From assembly GCA_913060845.1 (NCBI GenBank), contig CAJXVF010000063.1, positions 1 through 8,846 on the forward strand: 8,846 nucleotides of DNA, written 5' to 3'. This document shows positions 6,319 to 8,846 of this stretch, one piece after another. How positions within the stretch are numbered: position 1 is the stretch's first letter; each line of letters opens with the position of its first letter. The translations under genes and the position numbers were made by a program. Under the pieces are notes generated by a model that was not told where the DNA came from, made no database searches, and saw only the letters and a program-made list of their open reading frames with translations. The stretch comes from an uncultured Alphaproteobacteria bacterium. GTDB taxonomy: Bacteria; Pseudomonadota; Alphaproteobacteria; Bin95.

Positions 6319-6726
6319 TTAGTGGCTGATCTTTGGCTCAAGCGTTTTAGCCTGCTCGACCCACTTCTCAACCTGGCTTTCAGACGGCGTTTGGCGCGTC
6401 AGCTTCTTGGCCTCGTTCACCTCTTTCATCTTGGCGGCGAGGTTATCAGCGCGGCGCATCTTCAGCTCTTTGACGGTATCGACGCCAGCAGCTTCCAACA
6501 GTTCTGAATATTCTTCACCAACGCCGCTAATGCGCATCAGATCAGCCATATTCGCCCATTTCAGCAGTTGGGATTCTGTCAGGCCAGTGTCACCAGCCAT
6601 GGCTTTGCGGCCTTTTTTGTCGGCGCATTTGTCCAGCAGGTCATCGGTCGTGTTGATGCCAGCTTTGCCCAGCGTCTCGCCGTATTTTGGGCCAATGCCT
6701 TCGATTTCGGTAATCTTGTAGGCCAT
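6319..6726 (-). CDS. DUF4332-like helix-hairpin-helix protein
   Basis: A 135-residue, highly charged protein made of two helix-hairpin-helix-like modules: I-E-G-I-G-P-K-Y-G-E-T-L at 8-19 and I-S-G-V-G-E-E-Y-S-E-L-L at 66-77, each followed by an A-G-[IV]-[ND]-T segment. This duplicated pattern is that of DUF4332-type proteins, which resemble the DNA-binding HhH folds of RuvA and RNA polymerase alpha C-terminal domains but have no established function. No signal peptide or membrane segment. ATG 6724-6726 has an excellent ribosome binding site, GAGGAAGG (complement of 6733-6740), 6 bases upstream. It sits 116 bases after the acyl-CoA synthetase and 121 before the dehydrogenase, so it is probably transcribed independently of both. 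DNA or RNA binding is an inference from the motif. Confidence 0.88.
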   Translation of the reverse strand: MAYKITEIEGIGPKYGETLGKAGINTTDDLLDKCADKKGRKAMAGDTGLTESQLLKWANMADLMRISGVGEEYSELLEAAGVDTVKELKMRRADNLAAKMKEVNEAKKLTRQTPSESQVEKWVEQAKTLEPKISH

Positions 6727-6842
6727 GTCTCGCCTTCCTCATTGATTGGTTATGCGTGTTTACTGCACTCTTCCCCAACAATTGCAGCGCGCATGGACAT
6801 TTTTCTTAAGGTGCATTCCGCCGTGGGGCAAGCAGTTAGCGG
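6727..6842. other. Spacer before the DUF4332-like gene
   Basis: A 116-base intergenic stretch, AT-richer than its surroundings, between the acyl-CoA synthetase stop and the DUF4332-like start. It probably holds the promoter of the latter, but I cannot pick out convincing -35 and -10 boxes. No terminator hairpin with a T-run is obvious. Confidence 0.4.
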
Positions 6843-8486
6843 TTATTCGCCACCTTCCCGAAGCTCCACCCGCCGGATTTTACCAGATATAGTTTTCGGC
6901 AATTCATTCACGAATTCAATCACCCGCGGGTATTTATAGGGTGCGGTCAGGTCCTTGCAGAAATCCTGAATTTCTTCAGCCAGCGCCGGGCTGCCATTCC
7001 GCCCATCCGCCAGAATGATGAACGCCTTGACCACCTGGCCACGGATCGGGTCTGGATGGCCCACAACCGCACTTTCCATAACGGCTGGATGCTCCAGCAG
7101 CGCCGATTCCACTTCAAACGGGCTGATGCGGTACCCGGCAGACGAAATCAAATCATCCGCGCGGCCAACAAACCAAAGGTAGCCGTCCGTATCTTTTCGG
7201 GCCGTATCGCCGGTGTAGTACCAGCCGTTGCGGAAGGCATCCTGGTCAACGCCGCCGTCTGATTTCAAATAGCCATTGAACAGGCCCGGCGGCCAAGCCC
7301 CGCCCGTATCTGTGCGGACGGCGATATGGCCAACTTCTTCCGGTGCCAAGCGGTTGCCGTCATCATCCACCACATCGATATCGAAACCAGGAACCGGCTG
7401 GCCCATGGAGCCAAACTTGGTTTCCTGGCCAGGGAAGTTGGCGACGATATTGATTGTTTCCGTCTGGCCATACCCGTCGGCAATGACAGTCCCCGTATGC
7501 GTTTCCCAATAGCGGATAACTTCGGGGTTCAGCGGCTCCCCCGCACCCAAGCAACGGCGAAGGCTGGAGACATCATATTTCGACAAATCCTGCTGCGCGA
7601 ACAGGCGATAGACCGTGGGCGGCGCGCAGAAGGTCGTCACCTGCAGGTCTTTGATCATGTTCAAATGCTGGTCCACATCGAAGCCCTTGCCGTCAAACAG
7701 CACAATTGTGCAGCCCAGCAGCAATTGCGGGAACAGCATGCCCCACGCGGCCTTGGCCCATCCGGTATCTGTCAGCGTCCAGTGGATATCGTCTTCGTTG
7801 AGGTCCATCCAGAACAGGCCAGTCGCCGCATGAGCCAACCCATAGCCGAAGTCCCGCGGCACCATTTTTGGCAGCGCCGTCGTGCCGGATGTGAAATAGG
7901 CCATCATCATGTCGGTTGATTTGAACGGCCCGCAGTCCGCCTGGCTGATCTCAGGGCTTTCAGCAGCACACATCTCAGCGAAATTCAGCCAGCCGTCCCG
8001 CGCGTCGCCAATAGCGATTTTGTGCGCGAGCGTCGGGCATTCTGCCAGGATTGCTTCAACCTTCTCGCAGTGCTCCTCCGTCACAATTACCGCCTTGGCA
8101 CCGGATTGGTTGATGCGATAGGCGATGTCTTTCGCCGTCAATAAATTGGTGCCAGGCATGGAGACGACGCCAAGCTTCATGCAGCCGAACAGCACCCCAT
8201 ACCATTCCGGGATCCGCCCAATCACCACACAGGCGAAATCACCTTTAGCCAAGCCAAGTCGCTTCAGCCCATTGGCGAACTGGCCAGATTGGCGTGACAA
8301 GTCGGAATAAGAGATATCACCCGTGCGTGCGCCATCCGGACCAACAGCAATCAACGCAGTTTTGTCGTGCTTAGCGCCCCGCACGTCGATCACGTCAAAA
8401 GCGAAGTTGAACGTCTCAGGCATGACATTGCGGTAGTCATTCCGCGCAACGGTGTAGTCACGAATAACGCTATCAGTCCCAAACAT
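6843..8486 (-). CDS. Medium-chain-type acyl-CoA synthetase (AMP-forming)
   Basis: An intact 547-residue enzyme that converts a carboxylic acid, ATP and CoA to acyl-CoA, AMP and pyrophosphate. Core motifs in order: phosphate loop Y-F-T-S-G-T-T-A-L-P-K at 197-207; T-D-T-G-W-A-K-A-A-W-G at 239-249, characteristic of the ACSM/medium-chain branch; G-A-G-E-P-L-N at 314-320; Y-G-Q-T-E-T at 339-344; Y-T-G-D at 424-427 with ribose-binding Asp427; G-R-A-D-D-L-I-S-S-A-G-Y-R-I at 441-454 spanning the domain hinge; and P-K-T-I-S-G-K-I-R-R at 530-539 with catalytic Lys536. ATG 8484-8486 has AGGGAA (complement of 8493-8498) 6 bases upstream. Compared with the broken ligase at 2277-3859 it is a distant paralogue, not a recent duplicate. 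It is the first minus-strand gene of the window; whether it shares a pathway with the genes downstream is uncertain. Confidence 0.95.
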   Translation of the reverse strand: MFGTDSVIRDYTVARNDYRNVMPETFNFAFDVIDVRGAKHDKTALIAVGPDGARTGDISYSDLSRQSGQFANGLKRLGLAKGDFACVVIGRIPEWYGVLFGCMKLGVVSMPGTNLLTAKDIAYRINQSGAKAVIVTEEHCEKVEAILAECPTLAHKIAIGDARDGWLNFAEMCAAESPEISQADCGPFKSTDMMMAYFTSGTTALPKMVPRDFGYGLAHAATGLFWMDLNEDDIHWTLTDTGWAKAAWGMLFPQLLLGCTIVLFDGKGFDVDQHLNMIKDLQVTTFCAPPTVYRLFAQQDLSKYDVSSLRRCLGAGEPLNPEVIRYWETHTGTVIADGYGQTETINIVANFPGQETKFGSMGQPVPGFDIDVVDDDGNRLAPEEVGHIAVRTDTGGAWPPGLFNGYLKSDGGVDQDAFRNGWYYTGDTARKDTDGYLWFVGRADDLISSAGYRISPFEVESALLEHPAVMESAVVGHPDPIRGQVVKAFIILADGRNGSPALAEEIQDFCKDLTAPYKYPRVIEFVNELPKTISGKIRRVELREGGE

Positions 8487-8629
8487 TTGCTGTTCCCTGC
8501 ATTCAACGGCTCAACCAAACCTAGCGGATGCGCGCCCGTCGCGAAACACGAAATCACCGCCTTGCTCCGCCATCGACGTCGCAATTTTTGAGAAGCTTGG
8601 AGCGCAGGAAGAGTAACACGAACGTACGC
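8487..8629. other. Intergenic region upstream of the acyl-CoA synthetase
   Basis: A 143-base region that should contain the promoter of the minus-strand acyl-CoA synthetase and, if the small plus-strand gene is real, a divergent promoter. Apart from the synthetase ribosome binding site at 8493-8498 I cannot identify convincing promoter boxes or operator symmetry. Confidence 0.4.
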
Positions 8630-8797
8630 ATGATTGGGCGGATAGCCGAACTCCGCGAACGGTATGAGGCCGAGCGGTTCAGGCCTGCCCACCTCACGTT
8701 GCGAGAATTGAATGCGCGGACAACACTGAACATGGCGGATGATATACTGATATGGAATATGATCTTTAGTGAGCGGGAACTGACGCCCGGCGCATAA
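8630..8797 (+). CDS. Small hypothetical protein (55 aa), divergent from the cluster
   Basis: The only plausible plus-strand gene. From ATG 8630-8632 it encodes 55 residues, with charged, helix-forming sequence (I-A-E-L-R-E-R-Y-E-A-E-R-F) and a hydrophobic segment near the end (A-D-D-I-L-I-W-N-M-I-F). The frame is open upstream to an ATG at 8528, but that extension is basic and low in protein character. The stop TAA at 8795-8797 is genomic, one base before the adapter. Against it: the nearest purine-rich site (AGGAAGAG, 8606-8613) is 16 bases from the ATG, too far for a normal ribosome binding site. I do not recognise a family. It may equally be a remnant or a chance reading frame. Confidence 0.4.
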   Translation: MIGRIAELRERYEAERFRPAHLTLRELNARTTLNMADDILIWNMIFSERELTPGA

Positions 8798-8798
8798 T

Positions 8799-8846
8799 CT
8801 GTCTCTTATACACATCTGACGCTGCCGACGAATAGAGAGGTGTAGA
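8799..8846 (-). other. Nextera i5-side library adapter (not genomic)
   Basis: Bases 8799-8817 are the Tn5 mosaic end in reverse orientation (CTGTCTCTTATACACATCT), followed to 8831 by the rest of the Nextera read-1 adapter, an 8-base index (ATAGAGAG, 8832-8839; from memory the complement of S502) and GTGTAGA, the start of the P5 arm. Genomic sequence ends at 8798. Translating back from here on the minus strand gives the well-known false N-terminus M-C-I-R-D-R. Confidence 0.98.

Noticed and set aside
6941..6950. GTGCGGTCAG, identical to part of the 6230-6303 inverted repeat arm
   Set aside because: It lies inside the conserved coding sequence of the acyl-CoA synthetase, and only 10 bases match, so it is probably chance.
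7326..7919. Plus-strand open frame of 197 codons
   Set aside because: It lies entirely opposite the acyl-CoA synthetase, whose motifs are unambiguous; composition is that of an antisense shadow.
8390..8815. Minus-strand open frame of 141 codons beginning M-C-I-R-D-R
   Set aside because: The first residues are translated Tn5 adapter; the remainder has no protein character and overlaps the genuine synthetase 5' end.

Overview
The window is a bacterial fragment of about 8.75 kb with Illumina Nextera library adapters still attached at both ends (1-48 and 8799-8846). The biological insert is 49-8798. Moderate-to-high GC and the look of the proteins (a paralogous pair of AMP-forming acyl-CoA ligases, a type-2 malate/lactate dehydrogenase, a GST, an SMP-30-type lactonase-like protein, a DUF4332-like protein) suggest a free-living, metabolically versatile proteobacterium, most likely an alphaproteobacterium. 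This is an inference from protein style and not a database result.

Nearly everything is transcribed on the minus strand, so the order of expression runs from high to low coordinates. It begins with a medium-chain-type acyl-CoA synthetase (8486-6843) and a small helix-hairpin-helix DUF4332-like protein (6726-6319). A 121-base spacer follows, holding a perfect 15-bp inverted repeat (6230-6303). After it comes a tightly packed set that looks like one operon: Ldh2-family dehydrogenase (6197-5121), exported TPR protein (5101-4523), glutathione S-transferase (4489-3872), an acyl-CoA ligase broken by a frameshift into two frames (3859-2816 and 2813-2277), an exported protein of unknown family (2280-1171), and an SMP-30/gluconolactonase-like protein (1178-291). 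Gaps are 12-33 bases or the genes overlap by 4-8 bases. Downstream of this set lies a large inverted pair of C/G-rich palindromic repeats (126-243, REP/BIME-like). After it, a further minus-strand gene starts at 85 with a strong ribosome binding site and is cut by the adapter after 12 codons; its N-terminus resembles TauD/TfdA dioxygenases.

Taken together the cluster reads as a catabolic operon: an acid is activated to its CoA ester, a 2-hydroxyacid-type dehydrogenase and a lactone hydrolase-like enzyme act on intermediates, and a GST and possibly a 2-oxoglutarate-dependent dioxygenase contribute. No substrate can be named from the sequence. The least explained item is the exported 369-residue protein embedded by overlaps between the ligase and the SMP-30 gene. 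The most important cautions are the adapter-derived ends, which create a false 'MCIRDR' reading frame, and the ligase frameshift, which may be a sequencing error. I found no RNA genes, CRISPR, transposase or phage genes.
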